In this document: positions 1 to 6,079 of the stretch, piece by piece | Position numbering within the stretch: position 1 is the first letter of the stretch | Layout: every line of letters begins with the position of its first letter | NCBI GenBank assembly: GCA_019347795.1 | Contig: JAHWKS010000388.1 | Location: 1-6,079, forward strand | Direction of reading: 5' to 3' | Length of the DNA: 6,079 nt | DNA from: Planctomycetota bacterium | GTDB taxonomy: Bacteria > Planctomycetota > Planctomycetia > Pirellulales > Pirellulaceae | Position numbers and translations under genes: made by a program | The notes under the pieces: model-generated | What the model saw: only the letters and a program-made list of their open reading frames with translations | What the model was told of the DNA's origin: nothing | The model's database searches: none

Positions 1-134
1 CGGATTTTTTAACAACCGACTAATTCGGATAATGACTCTTCAAGCGACATCGGTCGTCCTGAGGCCACATCTCCCTCAAAAAGACGCCTGAGTCTCGGAT
101 AAGGTCGCGCAAGAAGGCGACTTCAGGCGCGGGG

Positions 135-314
135 TTACGTCTGATCCTCGACATTGGCGGACGGGCCCTCGTTCTGCACGATTTCAATGCCGCGCTGGCA
201 ATCCGCTTTGGCCTTGTAGCCTTCGCCCGACGTCGCGACGATCTGGTTGTTGTTGGCCCGCAGCCGCCAGCGATATTCGTCGGCGGCGTCTTTGAATATC
301 TGGAATGTCGCCAT
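135..314 (-). CDS. DUF1508 / YegP-type small protein
   Basis: This encodes a 59-residue protein that matches the single-repeat form of the DUF1508 (YegP) family in length and pattern. Visible family marks are F-x-I-(F/Y)-K-D near residues 4-9, YRWRLRA at 14-20, IVATSGEGY at 25-33, a Cys at 39, GIEIV at 42-46 and a V-x-D-x-T end. The family folds as a small beta-rich module and its biochemical role is not established, so none is assigned. There is no signal peptide, so it is probably cytoplasmic. The start is fixed by an excellent Shine-Dalgarno sequence just upstream; the reading frame stays open further upstream, but that extension overlaps the DUF1501 gene and looks nothing like the family. 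The gene starts 37 bases after the DUF1501 stop and is probably co-transcribed with it, or driven by a promoter inside its 3' end. The stop is TAA. Confidence 0.93.
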   Translation of the reverse strand: MATFQIFKDAADEYRWRLRANNNQIVATSGEGYKAKADCQRGIEIVQNEGPSANVEDQT

Positions 315-316
315 GG

Positions 317-325
317 TCACCTCCT
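317..325 (-). promoter_or_regulatory. Strong ribosome binding site of the DUF1508 gene
   Basis: Read on the minus strand this is AGGAGGTGA, nine bases fully complementary to the usual 3' end of bacterial 16S rRNA, two bases before the ATG. It decides the start of the 59-residue gene. It is far stronger than anything in front of the other genes here, whose starts have weak or no purine-rich motifs, so this small protein is likely made at a higher rate per transcript. Confidence 0.85.
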
Positions 326-351
326 CGAGGGGCTTGCGTATGCGTCCGCGA

Positions 352-1737
352 TTACGAAAGCTCGCGGATCGGCTCTCCATAGGGTAACACAGGGTGCGGG
401 CGGCCGGCGGGGGTTTCGTAGTGGACCTTCGTGTCGATGCCCAGGTGCTCGTAGATTGTGGCGAGCACGTCTTGCGGCGTCTTGGGGTTGTCGCGGGGGA
501 ATGCGGCGTGACTGTCGGATGAACCGACCACACGTCCCCCTTGGACCCTGCCGCCGGAGATCGCCGCGCTGAAGACGTTGGGATAGTGATCGCGGCCGGC
601 CTGCTTGTTCACTCGCGGGGTCCGGCCGAACTCGCCCCAGGCCACCACCAGCGTGGAGTCCATCAGCCCGCGCCGGTCGAGATCCTCCATCAACGCCGAG
701 TACGCCTGATCGAACCGAGGCAGGAAACCGCGCCGCAGCGAGTCGAAGCCCAACACGTGTGTGTCCCACCAGCGGAGATCGACAGTCACCAGCCGCACTC
801 CCGCCTCGACCAGCCGCCGGGCCAACAACATTCGCTGGCTCCACGCCGGCGCCCCGCAGCGGTCGGAAGCCATCGGGTCGAACGGCGGCATGAAGCCGTA
901 ACGCTCCCGCAGCGGCTGAGGCTCGGCGTCCAGGTCGAACGCCTTGCGGGCCGCGGGGGACGTAAGGATCTCATACGCCTGCTGGTCGAAGCGATCCATC
1001 GCCTCCATCTGTCCTGAAGCGTCGGCCGAGCGGCGCAGGCCGTCCAGCTCATCCAGCAGCGTGCGGCGATCACCGAGGCGATTCACGCTCAAACCGCCGG
1101 CAATCTCGAAATTGGGCAGGCGGAAGGGACCGGGATTGGCCGGGTCGGCGCCGGTTTCAAACGGCTTATACGCGGGACCGAGGTAGGCGGCGTCGGTTCC
1201 GGGGACCATTCGCGGGATCATCACGTACGCCGGCAGGTCCGGCCGCAAGCGGCCTTGCTGCCTGGCGACGATCGACCCGCAACTGGGCATGACGTTCTCA
1301 TCGGGACTCTGACCCGGCGGGTATCCGGTGAAGCAGATTTGGTCGCCGGCGGAGTGTCCCGCGTTGTCGTGATAGAGACTGCGGATGATGGACCACTTGT
1401 CCATCACGCGGGCGCACTGCGGCAGCAGATCGCAAAGCTGAATGCCGGGAACGCTCGTGTCGATCACGCCGAACTCGCCGCGCACCTCGACCGGCGCCTC
1501 GGGCTTCACATCCCACATGTCGATATGGCTCGGCCCGCCGCGCATCCACAAGATGATGACCGAGCGGTCGCGAAACGCCGCCACCCCCGCAGCCGCCTCA
1601 CGTCGCAACAGATCCCCCAGGGCCAAACCAGCCGTCCCCAAGGCGCCCGCCCGCAGGAACGCCCGCCGCCCGAGGCGCGGATGGCTCAGTCCTTGAAACT
1701 CCCGGCAGGCACGTTTCTCGTTAATTGGATTCGACAT
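352..1737 (-). CDS. DUF1501 family protein with Tat signal
   Basis: This encodes a 461-residue protein of the DUF1501 family, which is very common in Planctomycetota and, as I recall, is grouped with the alkaline phosphatase/sulfatase-like fold. The N-terminus has a twin-arginine signal: R24-R25-A-F-L-R followed by a small-residue hydrophobic stretch to about residue 40, so folded export by Tat is expected. Family motifs seen in order are WMRGGPSHIDMWD (64-76), an NAGHSAGDQICFTG block (125-138), WWDTH (323-327), WGEFGRTPRVN (367-377), GRDHYP (381-386) and the C-terminal GEPIREL. Length is normal and the protein looks intact. No enzymatic activity has been firmly tied to the family, so substrate is unknown. 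These genes often sit beside DUF1549/DUF1553 cytochrome-like genes; none is present here. The ATG has only a weak Shine-Dalgarno match, and two out-of-frame ATGs lie 5 and 29 bases upstream. The stop is TAA. Confidence 0.93.
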   Translation of the reverse strand: MSNPINEKRACREFQGLSHPRLGRRAFLRAGALGTAGLALGDLLRREAAAGVAAFRDRSVIILWMRGGPSHIDMWDVKPEAPVEVRGEFGVIDTSVPGIQLCDLLPQCARVMDKWSIIRSLYHDNAGHSAGDQICFTGYPPGQSPDENVMPSCGSIVARQQGRLRPDLPAYVMIPRMVPGTDAAYLGPAYKPFETGADPANPGPFRLPNFEIAGGLSVNRLGDRRTLLDELDGLRRSADASGQMEAMDRFDQQAYEILTSPAARKAFDLDAEPQPLRERYGFMPPFDPMASDRCGAPAWSQRMLLARRLVEAGVRLVTVDLRWWDTHVLGFDSLRRGFLPRFDQAYSALMEDLDRRGLMDSTLVVAWGEFGRTPRVNKQAGRDHYPNVFSAAISGGRVQGGRVVGSSDSHAAFPRDNPKTPQDVLATIYEHLGIDTKVHYETPAGRPHPVLPYGEPIRELS

Positions 1738-1775
1738 AGCATCGGCTCGAGGAGTCGAGAAACCATCAACCCTTC

Positions 1776-1805
1776 TTTATATATCGGCGCGCGGCGCGAT
1801 CGCAA
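1776..1805 (-). promoter_or_regulatory. Possible sigma-70-like promoter for the DUF1501 gene
   Basis: In the 101-base gap between the serine hydrolase and DUF1501 genes, the minus strand reads TTGCGA (1800-1805) followed by an AT-rich block within GATATATAAAG. TATATA (1778-1783) lies 16 bases from the TTGCGA, and TATAAA (1776-1781) lies 18 bases from it. The AT-rich block stands out sharply from the GC-rich surroundings. Initiation would fall near 1769, leaving a leader of about 30 bases that contains a small hairpin (stem CTCGA/TCGAG at 1746-1759). This is pattern matching only; planctomycete promoters are poorly characterised. Confidence 0.35.
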
Positions 1806-1838
1806 TACGAAAATCGAGCCAGCTCCGGCCGAAAAACG

Positions 1839-2966
1839 CTACAGGAATGACGCCGCGACGGCGTTGGAGAGATGCACCAGCCGCCACGGGGCGTCGCCGC
1901 GGGGCGCCGTGGTGAGGAGGAGGCAGAACCCGTCCAGGTCCGGGTCGATCCAGCACATCGTGCCGGTCGCGCCGAGGTGCCCGAAGACCCGCGGCCCCAG
2001 CAGATCGCCGAAGGTCCCGTCGCCGGATGGATGGTTCAATCGCCAACCGAGGCCCCACGGCTTTGTCCGCCGGATCGGCTCGGGAAGGTCGGGCTGGTCG
2101 TCGAGGCGATTGGTCGTCATCGCCCGTACCGTGCCCGGCGCCAGGAGCCGCACGCCGCCGATCTCACCGCCGGCCAGCAGCATCTGGCAGAGCACGGCGA
2201 AATCATTCGGCGTGCTGAACATGCCGCCCCACGGCGACCCCAATTCCTGCCAGTAGCGGCTGTTCCAGCCGAAGTCGGTCCCTTGATGCTCCTCGGTCTG
2301 TCGGACCCGCACCAGCCGCTCGCGATCAAAGCCCTTCGAGCCCAGGCCCGATGACTTCATCTCCAGCGGCTCGAAAATCTCGCGGCGGAGAAACTCGTGG
2401 ATCGTCATCCCCGACAGCCGCTGCACCAGCTCGGCGACCGTCAGCGTCCCCATGCTTTGGTATTGATAGTCGGTCCCGGCGCGGAACGACGGGACCGCGG
2501 CGATGGCGCCTTCGATGAACTCGCCGAGCGGCGCGTGGCGGCGGCGAAGGTCCAGGTTGTCCGGAAGCATGTCCGGCATGCCCGAGGTGTGCGTGAAGAG
2601 GTGCACCACCAGCGTGTCCTCTTTGTGATGAGCGGCGAACTCGGGAATGTACTGCATCACCGGGTCCGAGAGATTCAGCATTCCCCGCTCGACCAGCATC
2701 AGCCCCGCCATGTACACGACCGGCTTGGTGATGGACGCCAGCAGGAACATGCCGTCGCGGCGGATCGGCGGCGCGTCTGGCTCGGGCCCTTGCCGGCCGA
2801 AGAATCGCGGCTGGAGAATCTTCCCCTTCCGCCCGACAAGGATCGCTCCGCCCGGGATCGGCGGCCGATCGCCCCGCGTCCATTGATCCAGCAGATTGAA
2901 GGCGACTTCCAGCCGGCGAGCGTCCAGACCCATTTCTTCCGGCCGGGCGTAGGCGAGTTGCGGCAT
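1839..2966 (-). CDS. Beta-lactamase-fold serine hydrolase (class C / EstB-like)
   Basis: This encodes a 375-residue protein of the beta-lactamase-related serine hydrolase family, which includes class C beta-lactamases, D,D-peptidases and esterases such as EstB. The nucleophile motif S-x-x-K is SITK (S78, K81). The second motif is probably Y169-Q-S171 within TDYQYQSMG, and HLG (330-332) fits the third H/K-x-G motif. Other family marks are PEEMGLDARRLE near the N-terminus, LFTHTSGMPD (123-132) and PWGGMFSTPNDFA (245-257). PEEMGLD normally lies a few residues into these proteins, which supports the ATG used; AGGA lies nine bases upstream of it. No signal peptide or membrane segment is visible, so the protein appears cytoplasmic, which argues against a role in cell-wall synthesis or antibiotic defence and favours an esterase or amidase role. 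The substrate cannot be named. The gene begins 48 bases after the sulfatase stop, consistent with an operon. The stop is TAG. Confidence 0.92.
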   Translation of the reverse strand: MPQLAYARPEEMGLDARRLEVAFNLLDQWTRGDRPPIPGGAILVGRKGKILQPRFFGRQGPEPDAPPIRRDGMFLLASITKPVVYMAGLMLVERGMLNLSDPVMQYIPEFAAHHKEDTLVVHLFTHTSGMPDMLPDNLDLRRRHAPLGEFIEGAIAAVPSFRAGTDYQYQSMGTLTVAELVQRLSGMTIHEFLRREIFEPLEMKSSGLGSKGFDRERLVRVRQTEEHQGTDFGWNSRYWQELGSPWGGMFSTPNDFAVLCQMLLAGGEIGGVRLLAPGTVRAMTTNRLDDQPDLPEPIRRTKPWGLGWRLNHPSGDGTFGDLLGPRVFGHLGATGTMCWIDPDLDGFCLLLTTAPRGDAPWRLVHLSNAVAASFL

Positions 2967-3014
2967 GACGAGCGTTCCTGAGAGACGGCGTGGAGAATGA
3001 ACGGGAGGTCGCGA

Positions 3015-4361
3015 TTATCGTTTCCGGCCAACGTCCAATTCTCCGCCGCCGGTTTCGCGCCACCACTTCAGTGCGGCGGCTTTCATCGCCGTGAGTCGAT
3101 CTTGCTGACCGGGGTCGGCGGCGAGGTTGTGCTGCTCGTAGGGATCGGCTTGGAGGTCATACAAATCCTCGTCGCCTTTGTCTCGCGTTGGATAACCGGT
3201 GAGGATGCTCTGGATGCGGAGGTAATCGCCGTTGCGACTGCGGCGAACATCCTGGAGATACAGCGTGTATTTCCATCGGCGGTCGCGCATTGAGAGAGCA
3301 TAGATGTCGTTCTCCGGCGCGGCGCCGCTTTCGGTGGCGAACGCGGGATAGATCGCCTCGAACAACGCCTCGCGGGCGAGGTCTTCCTCGCCTTCGATCA
3401 TCGGACGCAGGCTGCGGCCGGCGTAGGAGTCCGGAACCGCGACTCCCGCGTAATCGAGAATCGTCGGCGTAACATCGATCGTGCTGATGAGCGCATCGCT
3501 CGACTTGCCCTTCGGCGCCTTGCCCGGCCAGTGAAACACAACCGGCGTGCGGACTCCTTTCTCCCGCGGCGAGCCTTTCGACACGAGGCCGTTGCACCAA
3601 CCGTTGTCAATGACAAACACGATCAGCGTGTTCTCGTCCTTCCCCAGCTCCTCGAGCCTGGCGAGCAACTGCCCGGCGCCCTCGTCCATCCAGGCCTCCA
3701 TCGCGTAGCTGAGATGCTCCTTCTTCAAAAACTCCTCGCGCTGCTCGGGAGCGAGGTAATCGGGAATGGGGAACTTCGTCGCGTCGAACTTTTTGAGATG
3801 CCGTTGCGGCGGATTGTGGGGCGTGTGCGGCAGCATCGGCGCCCACCACACGAAGAACGGCTGCTCCCCCGCGTTCTCGAGAAATTCGAACAGCGCCTCC
3901 TGGCCCTTGCGGACGAACGATCCCGCCGTCTTGCCGGCGCCGTGGGTGAAGCCCATCCGCCGCGGATCGCCTTCCCAGTACTTGCCCTCGCAGTACGTGA
4001 GATAGCCCGCCTGCTTGAGCAACAGCGGCAGCGAGTTCGTCTCATCCAGCGGCGGCCCCTTGAAGTTGTAGTACACGCCGCTCTGGTGCGGATGACGGCC
4101 GGACAAGAGACTCGCCAGCGTCGGATGACACCGGCTCATCGGCAGATGCGCGGTGGTGAACACCGTCCCTTGGCGCGCCAGCCGGTCGATCGTCGGCGTG
4201 TGAGCTATCGGGTGACCCATGAAGCCGAAATGCTCGTAGTCATGATCGTCCGAGATCAGCAAGATGATGTTCGGCCGAGATGAGTCGGCCTGTGCGGCGG
4301 AGGCGATTGCAAGCGAGGCGCAAACGCCGAGGATCAACGCCAGTCGGAGGAAGAACGTCAT
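3015..4361 (-). CDS. Secreted sulfatase-family protein with atypical signature
   Basis: This encodes a 448-residue protein of the sulfatase family (alkaline phosphatase superfamily). It opens with a Sec signal peptide: a hydrophobic stretch to about residue 22 and a likely A-Q-A cleavage site before D26. Metal-site residues are present: D38-D39 in LLISDDHDYEHFG and D252-N253 in VIDNGW. Cys78 occupies the formylglycine position and a PHTP motif carries H179. K127 (in CEGKYWEG) and K262, followed by the G-V-R-T-P block (269-273), fit other catalytic-site positions. IDVTPTILDYAG (295-306) and the C-terminal LYDLQADPYEQHNLA (400-414) are typical. Two usual residues differ: the signature reads C-H-P-T-L, with Leu82 where Arg is expected, and GKYW has Trp129 where G-K-W-H has His. 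It may be a divergent sulfatase of sulfated polysaccharides or a related hydrolase. The start follows from the signal peptide; its Shine-Dalgarno is weak. It lies 36 bases after zwf. Confidence 0.92.
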   Translation of the reverse strand: MTFFLRLALILGVCASLAIASAAQADSSRPNIILLISDDHDYEHFGFMGHPIAHTPTIDRLARQGTVFTTAHLPMSRCHPTLASLLSGRHPHQSGVYYNFKGPPLDETNSLPLLLKQAGYLTYCEGKYWEGDPRRMGFTHGAGKTAGSFVRKGQEALFEFLENAGEQPFFVWWAPMLPHTPHNPPQRHLKKFDATKFPIPDYLAPEQREEFLKKEHLSYAMEAWMDEGAGQLLARLEELGKDENTLIVFVIDNGWCNGLVSKGSPREKGVRTPVVFHWPGKAPKGKSSDALISTIDVTPTILDYAGVAVPDSYAGRSLRPMIEGEEDLAREALFEAIYPAFATESGAAPENDIYALSMRDRRWKYTLYLQDVRRSRNGDYLRIQSILTGYPTRDKGDEDLYDLQADPYEQHNLAADPGQQDRLTAMKAAALKWWRETGGGELDVGRKR

Positions 4362-4397
4362 GGTGTTTCTCGATTGGTGGAGCGGATGACTAATTAC

Positions 4398-5864
4398 CTA
4401 CAAACTCTGGCTCTTCAGCACGGGGCAGACGTCGAACCATTCGCGGCCTTGGTCGCGCATCCACCCGGTGCTCGACTCCGGGCCCCATTGGCCGATCTCG
4501 TAGTGCTCCAGCGGCGGCGCCGCCGGACTTTGCCACGCGGCCAGGATCGGGTCGATCACGCCCCAGGCCAGCTCCACCTCGTCGCTGCGGGCGAAGAGAC
4601 TGGCGTCGCCGGTGAGCGCATCCAAGAGCAGCCGCTGATACGCATCGGGCAAGGCGCCCGCGAATTTTTCCTGAAAGCGGAAGTCGAGGTCCGTCAGCCG
4701 CAACTGCATCCCCGCATCGGGAACCTTCGTCTGAAAGTGCAACTGCAGTCCTTCCGCGGGCTGAACCTGGATCACCAGGCGATTAGCGTCGAAGCGGGTT
4801 CGCTTGGGGCCGCTGAAGAGCATGTGCGGCGGCTCCCGGAACTGGATCACAATCTGCGTGGTGCGGCACGACATCGCCTTCCCCGACCGCAGGTAGAACG
4901 GCACGCCTTGCCATCGCCAGTTGTCGATCGCCAGCTTCAGCGCCGCGAAGGTGGCCGTCTGGCTGTCGGCCGGCACGCCCTTCTCGTTGCGGTAGCCGAG
5001 ATACTGGCCGCGGATGGTGTCGCGGGCGAAGTCGGCGCCGCGCATCGTCCTCACGGCCCGCAGCACCTTGACCTTCTCATCCCGCACCAGGTCGGCCTCG
5101 AAGCGGACCGGCGCCTCCATAGCCGTGATCATCATCAGTTGCAGGAGGTGGTTCTGGAACATGTCGCGCAACACGCCCGACTGATCGTAGTAGTCGCCGC
5201 GCTTGCCGACCGCCACTTCCTCGGCCACGGTGATCTGCACGTGATCGACATAATTGCGGTTCCAGATCGGCTCAAAAATGCTGTTGGCGAACCGCAGCAC
5301 GAGGATGTTCTGCACCGTCTCTTTGCCGAGGTAATGATCGATGCGGTACACCTGCCGCTCGTGAAAGGCGCGATGCACCACCTCGTTCAGCCGCCGGGCC
5401 GTCTCGCGGTTCACGCCAAACGGCTTCTCAATGACGATCCGCCGCTCGCCCGGCGACTCTTCGGCGAGACCCGCCGCGCCCAGGTGGAGGATGGCGGTTT
5501 CATACAGCGACGGCGCCATCGAAAGGTAATACAGCCGCGCGCACGGTTGCCCGGGCTCGAGGTCGGGCAGGACCGTCGCGAGACGCCGGACGTCGTCCAC
5601 CTGGTTGACGTCGCCGGGAACGTAATACACCGACTGCGCGAACTCCGTCCACGTTTGCGGATTGAACTCCTCGCCCACAAAGCGGGCCGTGGTTTCGGCC
5701 AGCATCGACCGCCACTGCTCGTGGCCGTAGTCGCTCCGCGAGACGCCGACCACGACCGTCTCCTCCGGCAACCGCCGCTTGCGGTGAAGCAGATACAGCG
5801 CCGGGATCAGCTTGCGGCTGGTCAGATCGCCCGAGGCGCCGAAGATCACAATCGAGTGCGGCAT
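4398..5864 (-). CDS. zwf: Glucose-6-phosphate 1-dehydrogenase
   Basis: This enzyme oxidises glucose 6-phosphate to 6-phosphogluconolactone with NADP+ (sometimes NAD+) as acceptor, the entry step of the oxidative pentose phosphate and Entner-Doudoroff routes in the cytoplasm. From the ATG chosen the protein has 488 residues, the usual length. The nucleotide-binding loop is FGASGDLTSRKL (8-19). EKPFG (146-150) carries a conserved Lys, and the substrate-binding signature is RIDHYLGKE (174-182). RDMFQNHLLQ (233-242) holds the catalytic His239, and VPFYLRSGK (321-329) is the conserved C-domain block. The frame continues 17 codons upstream to a TTG at 5915, but the ATG places the Rossmann strand at the N-terminus as in the family. 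No good Shine-Dalgarno precedes either start. No gnd, pgl or opcA gene is adjacent; the next gene is a sulfatase 36 bases downstream. The stop is TAG. Confidence 0.96.
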   Translation of the reverse strand: MPHSIVIFGASGDLTSRKLIPALYLLHRKRRLPEETVVVGVSRSDYGHEQWRSMLAETTARFVGEEFNPQTWTEFAQSVYYVPGDVNQVDDVRRLATVLPDLEPGQPCARLYYLSMAPSLYETAILHLGAAGLAEESPGERRIVIEKPFGVNRETARRLNEVVHRAFHERQVYRIDHYLGKETVQNILVLRFANSIFEPIWNRNYVDHVQITVAEEVAVGKRGDYYDQSGVLRDMFQNHLLQLMMITAMEAPVRFEADLVRDEKVKVLRAVRTMRGADFARDTIRGQYLGYRNEKGVPADSQTATFAALKLAIDNWRWQGVPFYLRSGKAMSCRTTQIVIQFREPPHMLFSGPKRTRFDANRLVIQVQPAEGLQLHFQTKVPDAGMQLRLTDLDFRFQEKFAGALPDAYQRLLLDALTGDASLFARSDEVELAWGVIDPILAAWQSPAAPPLEHYEIGQWGPESSTGWMRDQGREWFDVCPVLKSQSL

Positions 5865-5898
5865 ATGGCGAACAAACCCGTATAAGTGTTCCGCGAAC

Positions 5899-6066
5899 TT
5901 ACAGTTTGGCTCCAATCCAATTTGAGTTGCGTGAGGCGAACCTTTCCCGACAGGCAGGGCAGGTCTTCCCGTTTACCATGTCTCGCACCATTTTCTGCCC
6001 AGCGTCATTGCTCAGGCGCGTGCGGCTTCGCACGTCGCCGCAGCAGATTGTTGAGCGCAGCCTCAT
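5899..6066 (-). CDS. Possible small C-x-x-C ORF upstream of zwf (doubtful)
   Basis: A 55-codon minus-strand frame runs from an ATG near the right edge to a TAA 34 bases before the zwf ATG. It contains adjacent cysteines (residues 8-9, ICCGD) and a C-P-A-C knuckle at 36-39 (GKTCPACRERF). With the first pair this could bind a metal ion as a small zinc-ribbon-like domain, though the spacing is not one I recognise. GGTGA four bases before the ATG is an acceptable Shine-Dalgarno. The frame stays open upstream of the ATG to the window edge, so this may be the C-terminal part of a longer gene. Against it, the length is short, no family is recognised, and a competing plus-strand frame from 5978 is also open to the edge with similar third-position GC. 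If real, it would be the gene before zwf in the same direction. Confidence 0.3.
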   Translation of the reverse strand: MRLRSTICCGDVRSRTRLSNDAGQKMVRDMVNGKTCPACRERFASRNSNWIGAKL

Positions 6067-6079
6067 TGCTTCACCGGAC

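Noticed and set aside
1..30. Repeated CGGAT at 1 and 26 (and again at 96), and CCGA/TCGG pairing at 16-29
   Set aside because: The repeats are five to seven bases long with irregular spacing, as expected by chance, and do not form an array or a terminator with a T tract.
78..95. A possible rho-independent terminator downstream of the DUF1508 gene
   Set aside because: On the minus strand AGAC and GTCT can pair around a six-base loop before a run of T, but a four-base stem is too weak to call. A second hairpin at 101-123 (stem with one bulged base) is not followed by T residues.
1255..2256. A 333-codon plus-strand frame crossing the gap between the DUF1501 and serine hydrolase genes
   Set aside because: Both flanks are antisense to well-supported genes, the translation is of low complexity and unlike any family, and no ribosome binding site is evident.
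3531..4283. A 250-codon plus-strand frame opposite the sulfatase gene
   Set aside because: It mirrors the sulfatase coding frame and covers the conserved Cys78 and metal-site blocks. It is a shadow of GC-rich coding sequence.
4374..5885. A 503-codon plus-strand frame opposite zwf
   Set aside because: zwf on the minus strand has every catalytic motif in order. The antisense frame is stop-free because of GC-rich codon use, its translation is rich in Arg, His and Leu without any recognisable family, and its end simply passes the zwf start.
5865..5915. Extension of zwf to a TTG start at 5915
   Set aside because: It would add 17 residues with no family support, overlap the possible upstream ORF, and move the nucleotide-binding strand away from the N-terminus. 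The ATG at 5864 gives the expected family start.
5978..6079. A plus-strand frame from an ATG at 5978 open to the right edge
   Set aside because: It has 34 codons, no close Shine-Dalgarno and no recognisable motif, and opposes the direction of all other genes. It cannot be excluded without more sequence.

Overview
The window is GC-rich bacterial DNA with every convincing gene on the minus strand, so it reads from the right edge to the left. Gene content points to Planctomycetota, probably a Pirellula/Rhodopirellula-like relative. It has a Tat-exported DUF1501 protein, a secreted sulfatase of a type abundant in that phylum, and a stand-alone beta-lactamase-fold serine hydrolase. This is inferred from protein families; no rRNA or other taxonomic marker is present.

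Layout in transcription order (right to left): a doubtful small cysteine-containing ORF at 5899-6066 that may continue past the window edge; zwf, glucose-6-phosphate dehydrogenase (4398-5864); a secreted sulfatase-superfamily protein (3015-4361); a beta-lactamase/esterase-type serine hydrolase (1839-2966); a DUF1501 protein with a twin-arginine signal (352-1737); and a 59-residue DUF1508/YegP-type protein with a near-ideal ribosome binding site (135-314). The leftmost 134 bases hold no gene and no convincing terminator.

Gaps between genes are short (34, 36, 48, 101 and 37 bases), so co-transcription over much of the window is plausible. The 101-base gap before the DUF1501 gene is the widest and the only one with a readable promoter-like sequence, so that gene and the DUF1508 gene may form their own unit. 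zwf supplies NADPH and feeds the oxidative pentose phosphate pathway in the cytoplasm. The sulfatase and DUF1501 proteins are exported. No single pathway obviously joins the five genes, and the neighbourhood may be incidental.

I see no CRISPR array, insertion sequence, tRNA, rRNA or defence system, and nothing that amounts to a clear new system. The most notable point is the sulfatase: it keeps the metal-site residues but has Leu in place of the Arg of the C-x-P-x-R maturation signature and Trp in place of the His of the G-K-W-H motif. Lesser points are the small C-x-x-C ORF before zwf and an overlapping out-of-frame ORF at the DUF1501 start.
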